38,254 nt of DNA from an uncultured Porphyromonadaceae bacterium (GTDB lineage Bacteria; Bacteroidota; Bacteroidia; Bacteroidales; Muribaculaceae): positions 1 through 38,254 of the forward strand of contig CAMWID010000031.1 of NCBI GenBank assembly GCA_947174235.1, in the 5' to 3' direction. Under the pieces are notes generated by a model. The model saw only the letters and a program-made list of their open reading frames with translations. It was not told where the DNA came from and made no database searches. Made by a program: the position numbers and the translations under genes. Numbering within the stretch: position 1 is the first letter of the stretch; each line of letters begins with the position of its first letter. This document shows positions 1 to 6,947 of the stretch, piece after piece.

Positions 1-12
1 ATGTATCAAAGT

Positions 13-26
13 GCGATACAGGATTA
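13..26. repeat. 14-bp direct repeat, copy 1 (flanks the first gene)
   Basis: GCGATACAGGATTA lies just outside the stop codon of the first gene. A copy differing at one base (GCGGTACAGGATTA) lies just upstream of that gene at 982-995. The pair brackets the whole coding region. It may be chance or the trace of an insertion; nothing else in the sequence identifies it. Confidence 0.4.
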
Positions 27-35
27 AAAATTTTA

Positions 36-935
36 TCAATCCCACCATTTTTCCATGTTATGGTCAAGCCATCTCCATAAAATATGGAAAGCCTTATCGC
101 TGTATAATTCTTTGAGATATAACTCATGTAGATCACCACCGTGGTCATGCTCATGAGTGTATCTGTTGGCTGTCCGTAAATTTATGTGTTTACCTGTTAT
201 ATCAAGAAAATCAGTCTTTGCTATTTCCATGAGATTTATGGCAATATTCATCCGATTGACATCTTCCTGCCAACTGACATGGCGCTGGACATATCGCCAA
301 TATCCGATATTGAATTCGAGTTTCTTTTTAAGAATGCTCAGATTTGACGACCAACTTATAGCGCTATCTCCGCCTACGGTATCGCGCCAATATTTACACT
401 GTTTCCTGCGGAAACTCTCTGATAAATATTCCGGCTCTATCTCATATTTTACCGGAACATTATTTTCAAGATTGTCAAGCCACTCCGAAAACTCATTTGC
501 GTGCTGCCCATGCGTCTTTATAGCATATAGAGTTGACCAGTAAAGTAAGTGGGCGGCAAGAGTTGCGGTATCGCTTTGACGAGCCAGTTCTCGTTTCTCC
601 TTACCGGAGAGCATGTCAAACGTTTTTAGACCGGAAAAATCGTTGATAGCTTCTTCATCAAAATTATCTTTCCATGATTTGAAGTCAATCTCGACTTCCC
701 GACCGACGAGCCATTCCTGAGGGTCAGGCGCACCTTTTACCAGAATCTCATTGTTATGGTCAAGGCACATCTGAATTGTTGAGTCCGAATACTTTTCCTC
801 AATAGGCAATGTCTTGATTACCTCAACCAAAGAGGCATACATCGGTTTCAGATCTTCGTGTTCAAGATAGAAACCATTGAGGATAGTCCAAATATCCTCA
901 AAGTCTGAATTGCGAAAATAGTCCTGATAAATCAT
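36..935 (-). CDS. Hypothetical protein, 299 aa, soluble
   Basis: I do not recognise this protein with confidence. It has no signal peptide or membrane segment and is rich in Trp, Tyr, Glu and Asp, which suggests a compact cytosolic protein. The N-terminal part (YQDYFRNSDFEDIW...) faintly recalls small uncharacterised proteins found in immunity or toxin-associated loci, but this is only an impression. The frame is open to an ATG at 971. I prefer the ATG at 935 (MIYQDYF...), because a -7-like box (TTACTTTG, 954-961) would cover the earlier starts and sits about 18 nt upstream of 935. The gene is flanked by near-identical 14-bp repeats and lies next to a decayed mobilisation module, so it may be an accessory cargo gene. 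Base composition is more A+T-rich than the operons further right, which fits transfer but does not prove it. Confidence 0.6.
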   Translation of the reverse strand: MIYQDYFRNSDFEDIWTILNGFYLEHEDLKPMYASLVEVIKTLPIEEKYSDSTIQMCLDHNNEILVKGAPDPQEWLVGREVEIDFKSWKDNFDEEAINDFSGLKTFDMLSGKEKRELARQSDTATLAAHLLYWSTLYAIKTHGQHANEFSEWLDNLENNVPVKYEIEPEYLSESFRRKQCKYWRDTVGGDSAISWSSNLSILKKKLEFNIGYWRYVQRHVSWQEDVNRMNIAINLMEIAKTDFLDITGKHINLRTANRYTHEHDHGGDLHELYLKELYSDKAFHILWRWLDHNMEKWWD

Positions 936-953
936 ATGTCGATGTTTTTGCTG

Positions 954-961
954 CAAAGTAA
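954..961 (-). promoter_or_regulatory. Candidate -7 element for the 36-935 gene
   Basis: Reads TTACTTTG on the minus strand, one base from the Bacteroidetes -7 consensus TAnnTTTG, and is followed by GC. It is placed about 18 nt before the preferred ATG at 935. No clear -33 TTG was found. Confidence 0.35.
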
Positions 962-981
962 ACATAAGCATGGCGCATTTC

Positions 982-995
982 GCGGTACAGGATTA
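982..995. repeat. 14-bp direct repeat, copy 2
   Basis: GCGGTACAGGATTA matches 13 of 14 bases of the copy at 13-26. Both copies are in the same orientation, one on each side of the 36-935 gene. Confidence 0.4.
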
Positions 996-1079
996 TTTTA
1001 TATTATAAATTTGATGTATTCTTCAATATATCAAAATTGATATTGTTGTTCCAATTTATGGAAATCCAATGATTTTTAT

Positions 1080-1437
1080 TCATGTATCATAATGTGAATA
1101 GACGAGTATCGGTTGTTCGGGTTCCATGTACCCCATCTCTTTGAGGTATCTATGAGCAAAATCAAGTAGCTCGCTCTCGCTCATTTCTTTTCCATTGCAT
1201 GATATGGCGAGATGAAACTGAGCATTTTGGATGCGTTCATTACTGGAGGAATACTCCTTTAGATATTTAACGAGTTCATCGGGTATCGGCTTACCGAATG
1301 TCCCGATGCTCCCGAAGTTAAGTATCTCGATAAGTCGGACTACGCCTTTCGAGACCTTTCGCTCATTGTAACCGGCATCAGGACTTCGGATATATTGGTT
1401 CCTGACAGTAACCAGGCAACCGAAAGCTCGTTGGCTC
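1080..1437 (-). pseudogene. Relaxase/mobilisation nuclease N-terminal fragment
   Basis: A minus-strand frame ending in TGA at 1080-1082 reads GYNERKVSKGVVRLIEILNF, then an SIGTFGKPIPDELVKYL-like stretch, then AQFHLAISCNGKEMSESELL and FAHRYLKEMGYMEPEQPILV, ending YSHYDT. This matches the N-terminal part of Bacteroidetes MobB-type relaxases, where a conserved segment of the form FHxAISCKG is followed by a DFAHxYLKEMGY-like helix and an HHDT motif leading to the metal-binding histidines. Here the frame stops at the DT of that motif, so the HxH site and the rest of the protein are missing. There is no credible start codon; the frame runs back into the mobilisation-protein fragment. I infer a non-functional remnant left by a deletion that joined the middle of the upstream gene to this one. 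Confidence 0.65.
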
Positions 1438-1605
1438 CCTTTACCGACTGATTCAGGTTTCCGCCTGCCCAGGATAGTTCGTTCTGGAACTTTCTGTAAA
1501 ACTGACCGAGGTCACTGAGTAGCTGGAGCTTTTGTTTGGCATTGATGTCGGAGTATTCCGCTATGGCAGAGCGGATATAATGGCTTACAGCTGTTGTTCC
1601 TTGGT
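1340..1605 (-). pseudogene. Plasmid mobilisation protein (MobA/MobC-like) fragment
   Basis: A minus-strand frame ending in TAG at 1340-1342 reads SHYIRSAIAEYSDINAKQKL, then QLLSDLGQFYRKFQNELSWA, then GGNLNQSVKGANELSVAWLL. The GxNLNQ...ANEL pattern is typical of the small accessory proteins encoded just before relaxases in Bacteroidetes mobilisable elements. The N-terminus is broken: an ATG at 1620 opens a frame (MTFEETKEQQL) that stops after 11 codons, out of frame with the conserved part. The C-terminus runs straight into the relaxase remnant, with the two frames overlapping at 1340-1437. The order mobilisation protein then relaxase is the normal one for such modules, which supports a common origin for the two fragments. 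Confidence 0.55.
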
Positions 1606-1647
1606 TTCTTCAAAAGTCATAATCTGAGAACTTATATTGTAGAAATG

Positions 1648-1678
1648 TTGTTTTTGTAATACATTTACACTAACTTTG
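1648..1678 (+). promoter_or_regulatory. Promoter of the toxin-antitoxin operon
   Basis: A -7 box TAACTTTG at 1671-1678 lies 20 bp downstream of a TTG at 1648-1650, matching the Bacteroidetes sigma-factor consensus in both boxes and spacing. The antitoxin ATG is 20 nt downstream of the -7 box, leaving room for an autoregulatory operator. Confidence 0.7.
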
Positions 1679-1698
1679 CAGTATAAAATAATATTGAA

Positions 1699-1953
1699 AT
1701 GGAGATAGCATTAAAGAAAAATCAGAGCTTCCGTCTTTCAGTGGAACTTATCGATCGTTTGAAGCAACTTGCAAAACGACAGAACCGCAGTCTTAACAAC
1801 TATGTGGAGACTGTACTGCTCGATGCAGCCTATCATGACCCCAATGCTGTGACGCTTGCCGCTATGAAGGAGGCCGAGAGCGACGCGATGAACGACGTGC
1901 CGTCTCTGGATATGTCATCTATTGAGGCCATGGAAAAATCAATGGGTCTATGA
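1699..1953 (+). CDS. Type II antitoxin of a YafQ-type module (RHH-like)
   Basis: This 84-residue protein is the probable antitoxin for the YafQ-like toxin whose start overlaps its stop (ATGA, 1950-1953). Residues 8-45 (QSFRLSVELIDRLKQLAKRQ, then NRSLNNYVETVLLDAA) look like a ribbon-helix-helix DNA-binding fold: a short beta strand, a helix, an N-rich turn and a second helix. The acidic C-terminal tail (ESDAMNDVPSLDMSS...) is the part expected to wrap the toxin. The pair has its own promoter and is likely autorepressed, as is usual for such operons. It sits just after a decayed mobilisation module, so it may have arrived with that element. The antitoxin role rests mainly on the toxin partner. 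Confidence 0.8.
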   Translation: MEIALKKNQSFRLSVELIDRLKQLAKRQNRSLNNYVETVLLDAAYHDPNAVTLAAMKEAESDAMNDVPSLDMSSIEAMEKSMGL

Positions 1954-2222
1954 AGGAGCTTAAGCCCACATCGCAATATAAGAAGGATTACAAGCGATTT
2001 CGGAACAATCCGAAAAAGCTGGAGAAGCTGTTTGACATTCTTGAACTGTTACGTCAGGAGAAACCTATTCCGGAAGAGAACCGTCCACATCCGTTGACAG
2101 GTGACTATGCAGGACACATGGAATGTCATATAGAGGGGGATTTCCTTCTTATATGGTTTGATCCTCACAGTGACGTTATCAGTCTGGTGCGTCTTGGCTC
2201 CCATTCGGAACTATTTGGTTAG
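1950..2222 (+). CDS. YafQ family mRNA interferase toxin
   Basis: The 90-residue product belongs to the RelE/ParE superfamily, YafQ branch, ribosome-dependent endoribonucleases that cleave mRNA and are neutralised by a cognate antitoxin. The family pattern is intact: HPLTG with His47, HMECHIEGDFLLIW with His60 and Asp64, and the C-terminal SHSELFG with His85 and Phe89. These correspond to His50, His63, Asp67, His87 and Phe91 of E. coli YafQ. The Trp after the Asp in E. coli is Phe here. Length (E. coli 92 aa) and the conserved C-terminus indicate a complete, probably active toxin. Translation is coupled to the antitoxin through a 4-base overlap. Confidence 0.88.
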   Translation: MKELKPTSQYKKDYKRFRNNPKKLEKLFDILELLRQEKPIPEENRPHPLTGDYAGHMECHIEGDFLLIWFDPHSDVISLVRLGSHSELFG

Positions 2223-2263
2223 AACGGTATCTTCAATCCGATAACAGACCGTTACGGAACGTG

Positions 2264-2488
2264 TCACCGTGGATGAAATTGACATTGTTTTTTGGGATCA
2301 GCGAGAACTCCCAACCGTTCGGTCACGCTCCTGTTCGCCGCGCCTCCGACAATCCTCACGAAGTTGGACCAGAATCCTTCGTCGTCAACCTTTGTAAAGG
2401 TTTTGTAAGTTCTTTGTAAGTGCGCCATCTGAAAATTGTATCGGATTTTGTAAGTTTTACCTCCACATTCTGCACGATTATCGTGCAA
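2264..2488 (-). CDS. Doubtful small ORF, 74 aa, with GGAANRSVTERLGVL motif
   Basis: A minus-strand frame encodes a 74-residue product with no signal peptide or known domain. Its C-terminal half, with GGAANRSVTERLGVLADPK, resembles short hypothetical proteins that I recall from other Bacteroidales genomes; if that memory is right it is part of a repeated genomic element rather than a normal gene. The start ATG lies inside a small palindrome (2472-2486), and the N-terminal half covers the TTTGTAA repeats at 2391-2453. No promoter of the TAnnTTTG type precedes it. It could equally be a non-coding repeat that happens to stay open. Confidence 0.3.
   Translation of the reverse strand: MHDNRAECGGKTYKIRYNFQMAHLQRTYKTFTKVDDEGFWSNFVRIVGGAANRSVTERLGVLADPKKQCQFHPR
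2391..2453. repeat. Four copies of TTTGTAA
   Basis: TTTGTAA occurs at 2391-2397, 2402-2408, 2413-2419 and 2447-2453. The first three are spaced exactly 11 bp start to start, about one helical turn. This could be a protein-binding array or simple sequence drift inside the doubtful small ORF. Confidence 0.4.
2472..2486. repeat. Near-perfect palindrome GCACGAT-T-ATCGTGC
   Basis: Seven-base arms around a single central base. It overlaps the start codon of the doubtful 74-aa ORF and lies between the toxin-antitoxin operon and the ppdK terminator. It could be an operator, a recombination site or a small hairpin. Confidence 0.4.
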
Positions 2489-2513
2489 ACCTTGAAAGCG
2501 TCTTAAAAATACG

Positions 2514-2554
2514 ATAGGCGATAACCCACGTTTTTACAGTGAGTTATCGCCTAT
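2514..2554 (-). terminator. Hairpin downstream of ppdK
   Basis: ATAGGCGATAAC (2514-2525) pairs perfectly with GTTATCGCCTAT (2543-2554) across a 17-nt loop. It begins 25 bp after the ppdK stop in the direction of transcription. The tract after the stem on the minus strand (CGTATTTTTAAGA) is T-rich, as expected of an intrinsic terminator. Confidence 0.7.
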
Positions 2555-2579
2555 TATAGCGATTATCAGTTAATTATCC

Positions 2580-5297
2580 TTAGTCCTCGATGGCAGCCTG
2601 CGCCGCTGCTACGCGGGCGATGGGCACGCGGTAGGGTGAGCAGGATACGTAGTTCATTCCGAGTTTGGCGCAGAACTTAACGCTTGAAGGCTCGCCGCCG
2701 TGCTCGCCGCAGATTCCTACCTTGAGGTCGGGATTTGTAGAGCGACCTTTCTCAACACCCATTTTTACAAGCTGACCAACACCTTCCTGGTCGAGAACCT
2801 CAAACGGATCTACTTTGAGGATGCCGTGTTCTTTGTAGAACTTGAGGAATTTCGGAGCGTCGTCACGAGAGTAACCGAAGGTCATCTGGGTAAGGTCGTT
2901 TGTACCGAATGAGAAGAAGTCTGCCACTTCGGCGATCTGATCTGCAGTGAGGGCCGCGCGGGGAACCTCGATCATTGTACCCACTTTGTAGTGGATTGAT
3001 TCGCCTCTTTCTTCAAATACTTTGGCTGCGGTAGTGTTGATTACGTTAGCCTGGTTCTGAAGTTCTTTGAGTGTACCGACAAGAGGAACCATGATCTCCG
3101 GCATTACCTTGATACCCTTCTTCTGGCAGTTGAGTGCAGCCTCGATGATGGCACGGCTCTGCATCTCTGTGATCTCGGGATATGTGATTCCAAGACGGCA
3201 GCCGCGATGTCCGAGCATCGGGTTGAACTCTTCAAGTGAGTCAACTTTTGCCTTTACCTCTTCAAGAGTCAAGCCCATCTCTTCTGCAAGTTCTTTCTGG
3301 GTAGCTGTCTGATGAGGAACGAACTCATGCAACGGGGGATCGAGAAGGCGGATAGTCACGCCACAACCGTCCATAGCCTCGAAGATGCCTTCGAAGTCAC
3401 CACGCTGAATCGGGAGAAGTTTGTCAAGCGCTACGCGACGTCCTTCCACGTCAGAAGCGAGGATCATCTCACGTACTGCCTTGATACGGTCGCCCTCGAA
3501 GAACATGTGCTCTGTGCGGCAAAGACCGATACCCTGTGCGCCGAAATGACGTGCCTGTTTTGCATCGCGAGGTGTGTCGGCGTTTGTACGGACAAGTGTC
3601 TTTGTGTATTTTGCAGCGAGATTCATGATAGCACCGAAGTCGCCGTCAAGTTCGGGCTCGCGGGTCGGAACCTGACCGTTGTAAACCTCACCAGTTGAGC
3701 CGTTGAGTGAAATCCAGTCTCCTTCTTTGTAGACTTTGCCTCCCATCTCAACAGTTTTTGCTTTGTAGTCAACTTTGATTTCACCTGCACCTGACACGCA
3801 GCATTTGCCCATACCGCGAGCAACGACAGCGGCGTGGCTTGTCATGCCACCGCGCATGGTGAGGATACCCTGAGCGACAGCCATACCGCGGAGGTCTTCG
3901 GGAGAAGTCTCGATGCGGACGAGTACAACTTTCTTTTTCTTTTCAGCCCAAGCCTCGGCATCGTCAGCCTGGAATACGATCTGACCTGCTGCGGCACCCG
4001 GAGAAGCGGGAAGACCCTTCGCTACGACTGTGGCTTTCTTGACATCGCTCTTGTCGAATACAGGGTGCAGGAGCTCGTCGAGTTTCTGAGGCTCCATGCG
4101 GAGTAGGGCAGTCTTTTCGTCGATCATGCCTTCACGGAGGAGATCCATGGCGATACGTACCATGGCGGCACCTGTACGTTTTCCGTTACGGGTCTGAAGC
4201 ATCCAGAGCTTGCCGTCCTGGATAGTGAACTCCATGTCCTGCATGTCGCGGTAGTAGTCTTCAAGACGGTGAGCTATAGCGATGAGTTCTGCAGCGCAGT
4301 CCGGCATTGACTCCTCGAGAGCGGGATATTTTGAAGCGCGTTCCTCTTCGCTGATGCCCTGAAGGGCAGCCCAGCGGCGTGAACCTTCGATTGTGATCTG
4401 CTGTGGTGTGCGTACACCGGCAACTACGTCTTCACCCTGAGCGTTGATAAGATACTCACCGTTGAAGATGTTTTCTCCTGTAGCAGCGTCGCGGCTGAAT
4501 GCCACACCTGTAGCTGAGTTGTTGCCCATGTTGCCATATACCATAGCCTGAACGTTTACAGCAGTGCCCCATTCTTCGGGGATCTGGTTCATGCGGCGAT
4601 ACAGGATGGCGCGTTCGTTCATCCAGCTGTCAAACACAGCGCAGATTCCACCCCAGAGCTGTTCCCATGCGGATTCGGGGAAGTCTTTGCCTGTATAATC
4701 TTTCACGGCTGCCTTGAAGAGCTTTACAAGATTCTGAAGATCCTCTACCTCAAGCTCGCTGTCGAACTTAACGCCTTTCTCTTCCTTGACTTTATCCATG
4801 ATAGCCTCGAAGGGGTCGATGTCTGTTTTGCTCTTCGGTTTCATGCCGAGCACGACGTCGCCATACATCTGTACGAAACGGCGGTAGCTGTCCCAAGCGA
4901 AACGGGGATTGCCGCTCTTTTCAGCCATTGTGGCTACGGTCGCGTCGTTCATACCGAGGTTGAGGACAGTGTCCATCATGCCGGGCATTGACGCGCGCGC
5001 TCCGGAACGAACAGATACAAGAAGAGGATTTGAAGAATCGTTGAATTTTTTGCCTGTGAGGGTCTCGACATGCGCTATCGCCTGTTCAACCTCACCTTTG
5101 ATGTCGGCGACAACTTTGTCGCGACCATATTGAGTGTACTCAGTGCAGACATCTGTAGTGATGGTGAAGCCCGGAGGTACAGGCATTCCCAAAAGATTCA
5201 TTTCGGCAAGGTTGGCACCTTTGCCGCCGAGGAGGTTTCTCATCCCGGCATTACCTTCGGCTTTTCCGTCACCGAACGTATAAACAGCTTTTGCCAT
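2580..5297 (-). CDS. ppdK: Pyruvate, phosphate dikinase
   Basis: This 905-residue enzyme interconverts pyruvate + ATP + phosphate and PEP + AMP + pyrophosphate in the cytosol. In anaerobic Bacteroidales it can work in glycolysis or gluconeogenesis. The N-terminal ATP-grasp part starts MAKAVYTFGDGKAEGNAGMR; SVRSGARASMPGMMDTVLNL around residues 95-114 is a family signature. The swivelling phosphohistidine domain carries GGMTSHAAVVARG with catalytic His488 and Thr486, the residue targeted by the PDRP regulatory protein in other organisms. The C-terminal PEP/pyruvate barrel ends with ICGEHGGEPSS, where Cys863 is the expected proton donor. Length matches the bacterial and plant family (about 870-910 aa). 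It is monocistronic, with a roughly 125-nt leader containing a hairpin and a strong hairpin downstream, and it diverges from rlmD. Confidence 0.97.
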   Translation of the reverse strand: MAKAVYTFGDGKAEGNAGMRNLLGGKGANLAEMNLLGMPVPPGFTITTDVCTEYTQYGRDKVVADIKGEVEQAIAHVETLTGKKFNDSSNPLLVSVRSGARASMPGMMDTVLNLGMNDATVATMAEKSGNPRFAWDSYRRFVQMYGDVVLGMKPKSKTDIDPFEAIMDKVKEEKGVKFDSELEVEDLQNLVKLFKAAVKDYTGKDFPESAWEQLWGGICAVFDSWMNERAILYRRMNQIPEEWGTAVNVQAMVYGNMGNNSATGVAFSRDAATGENIFNGEYLINAQGEDVVAGVRTPQQITIEGSRRWAALQGISEEERASKYPALEESMPDCAAELIAIAHRLEDYYRDMQDMEFTIQDGKLWMLQTRNGKRTGAAMVRIAMDLLREGMIDEKTALLRMEPQKLDELLHPVFDKSDVKKATVVAKGLPASPGAAAGQIVFQADDAEAWAEKKKKVVLVRIETSPEDLRGMAVAQGILTMRGGMTSHAAVVARGMGKCCVSGAGEIKVDYKAKTVEMGGKVYKEGDWISLNGSTGEVYNGQVPTREPELDGDFGAIMNLAAKYTKTLVRTNADTPRDAKQARHFGAQGIGLCRTEHMFFEGDRIKAVREMILASDVEGRRVALDKLLPIQRGDFEGIFEAMDGCGVTIRLLDPPLHEFVPHQTATQKELAEEMGLTLEEVKAKVDSLEEFNPMLGHRGCRLGITYPEITEMQSRAIIEAALNCQKKGIKVMPEIMVPLVGTLKELQNQANVINTTAAKVFEERGESIHYKVGTMIEVPRAALTADQIAEVADFFSFGTNDLTQMTFGYSRDDAPKFLKFYKEHGILKVDPFEVLDQEGVGQLVKMGVEKGRSTNPDLKVGICGEHGGEPSSVKFCAKLGMNYVSCSPYRVPIARVAAAQAAIED

Positions 5298-5341
5298 AGT
5301 TAATTATATAATTAAAAAATACTTATCTTATGACTGATGTC

Positions 5342-5365
5342 GGGACTGACGGCTCTGGCAGTCCC
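5342..5365 (-). promoter_or_regulatory. Hairpin in the ppdK 5' leader
   Basis: GGGACTG (5342-5348) pairs with CAGTCCC (5359-5365) around a 10-nt loop, about 45 nt before the ppdK ATG. The leader from the probable promoter at 5424-5431 is about 125 nt, long for this genome. I do not recognise a known riboswitch class in it. Confidence 0.4.
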
Positions 5366-5423
5366 CGGTCTAAGGGTATTGGGTTTTTCAACTTAGATTT
5401 GTCAGCATTTGAATTTTGATGTG

Positions 5424-5431
5424 CAAATTTA
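5424..5431 (-). promoter_or_regulatory. Candidate -7 element for ppdK
   Basis: Reads TAAATTTG on the minus strand, an exact match to TAnnTTTG. No clear TTG is found 20 bp upstream. It lies back to back with the rlmD promoter, so the two divergent transcripts may be jointly controlled. Confidence 0.5.
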
Positions 5432-5453
5432 ATAAATTCTCTGGGAATTTCAC

Positions 5454-5461
5454 TAATTTTG
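5454..5461 (+). promoter_or_regulatory. -7 element for rlmD
   Basis: TAATTTTG is an exact match to the Bacteroidetes -7 consensus and ends 19 nt before the rlmD ATG at 5481, giving a short leader. No clear -33 box was found. Confidence 0.55.
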
Positions 5462-5480
5462 CGGTATAAATTGTGTCAAA

Positions 5481-6947
5481 ATGGCAAGAAAAAGAAAAGA
5501 ACTTCCCGAAATACATGATGTACAGGTGACAGGAGTGGCAGCCGAAGGCAAGTCTTTGGCGAGGCTGAAACTTCATGACACGGACGAATCTCCGATCGTG
5601 GTCTTTATCCCTTACGGGGCTCCTGGCGACGTGGTGGATATAAAGATAGACAAGAAAAAACGGAGTTACGCGGATGCGCATATCACACGGATTGTAACTC
5701 CCTCACCTGTAAGGATCGAGGCGAGGTGCGCGTCTTTCGGCACATGCGGAGGATGCAAATGGCAACATCTTCCTTATGAGGAACAGTTGAGATATAAGCG
5801 TCAGCAGGTTGTCGACGCTCTTGAAAGGATCGCCAAGGTGGATCTGCCGGAGGTGCCTGCCGCTCTCGGTTCGGAATGCGAATGGGGCTACCGCAATAAG
5901 ATGGAGTATACATTTTCCGACAAAAAATGGCGTAGCTGGGAGGATATAAGGTCAGGGAAAGAATTTAACGACAGCGGCAACGCGCTTGGCTTTCACATTC
6001 CCGGGGCTTTTGACAAGGTGCTTCATATAGAGAGATGTCATCTTCAGGATGAGAAGGGGGATGAGATCAGGAATTTTATTTTTGAGCTTGCGGAAACAAG
6101 GGGATATTCCTTTTATAATATAAAGAATAATTCCGGATTGCTCCGTACCCTGATGCTCCGGATTGCATCCACAGGTCAGATAATGGTATGCCTTTCATTC
6201 GGAGAAGATGACAAGATTGCCATAAATGAGGTGCTTTCCGCAATAAGGGAGCGTTTTCCTGAAATAACATCATTGTTGTATGTGGTCAATGAAAAGCTCA
6301 ACGACAGCATAGCAGACCGTGAGGTGATCTCTTTCAGCGGGCCGGAATATATAGAAGAGGAGATGGAAGGGTTGAGATTCAGAATCAACGCGAAATCTTT
6401 TTATCAGACCAATTCCCGTCAGGCATATGAATTGTATAAAGTCGCAAGGAAGTTTGCCGGACTTGATTCATGCGGCATGGACAGCGGCAAAGAGAAGCCT
6501 CTTGTGTATGACCTGTATACGGGCACAGGCACGATAGCTAATTTTGTGGCGCGTCAGGCGCGTCAGGTAATCGGCATAGAATATGTGGAAGAAGCCATAG
6601 CCGACGCCCGTCTGAACTCTGAGGTCAACGGTCTGGACAATACGTTGTTTTACGCAGGAGACATGAAAGATATTCTTACGGATGATTTTGTTGCGAGTCA
6701 TGGTGTCCCTGACATTATGATCGTGGATCCTCCGCGTGCCGGAATGCATGAGGATGTCGTAAAGGTGATAATGAACGCGTCTCCCGCCGTTATTGTATAT
6801 GTAAGCTGCAATCCTGCCACCCAGGCGCGAGATCTCGCGTTGCTTGACGCGAGATATAAGGTTACGGCAGTACAGCCGGTGGATATGTTTCCCCACACGC
6901 ATCATGTGGAAAATGTGGTGCGTCTTGAATTGAGAGATCCGTCATGA
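5481..6947 (+). CDS. rlmD: 23S rRNA (uracil-5-)-methyltransferase, RlmD/RumA family
   Basis: A 488-residue SAM-dependent RNA uracil-C5 methyltransferase that modifies 23S rRNA (U1939 in E. coli). Residues 10-70 form a TRAM-type RNA-binding domain. Cys83, Cys89 and Cys92 (CASFGTCGGC) plus Cys186 (HIERCHLQ) are the four ligands expected for the 4Fe-4S cluster of RumA. The SAM-binding motif is YDLYTGTGTI, the substrate loop is VDPPRAGMHEDV, and the catalytic cysteine lies in YVSCNPATQARDL. Length is somewhat greater than E. coli RlmD (433 aa), as is common in Bacteroidetes. Several paralogues of this family can occur in one genome, so the exact target base is less certain than the family. The stop overlaps the next gene's start by 4 bases. 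Confidence 0.92.
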   Translation: MARKRKELPEIHDVQVTGVAAEGKSLARLKLHDTDESPIVVFIPYGAPGDVVDIKIDKKKRSYADAHITRIVTPSPVRIEARCASFGTCGGCKWQHLPYEEQLRYKRQQVVDALERIAKVDLPEVPAALGSECEWGYRNKMEYTFSDKKWRSWEDIRSGKEFNDSGNALGFHIPGAFDKVLHIERCHLQDEKGDEIRNFIFELAETRGYSFYNIKNNSGLLRTLMLRIASTGQIMVCLSFGEDDKIAINEVLSAIRERFPEITSLLYVVNEKLNDSIADREVISFSGPEYIEEEMEGLRFRINAKSFYQTNSRQAYELYKVARKFAGLDSCGMDSGKEKPLVYDLYTGTGTIANFVARQARQVIGIEYVEEAIADARLNSEVNGLDNTLFYAGDMKDILTDDFVASHGVPDIMIVDPPRAGMHEDVVKVIMNASPAVIVYVSCNPATQARDLALLDARYKVTAVQPVDMFPHTHHVENVVRLELRDPS

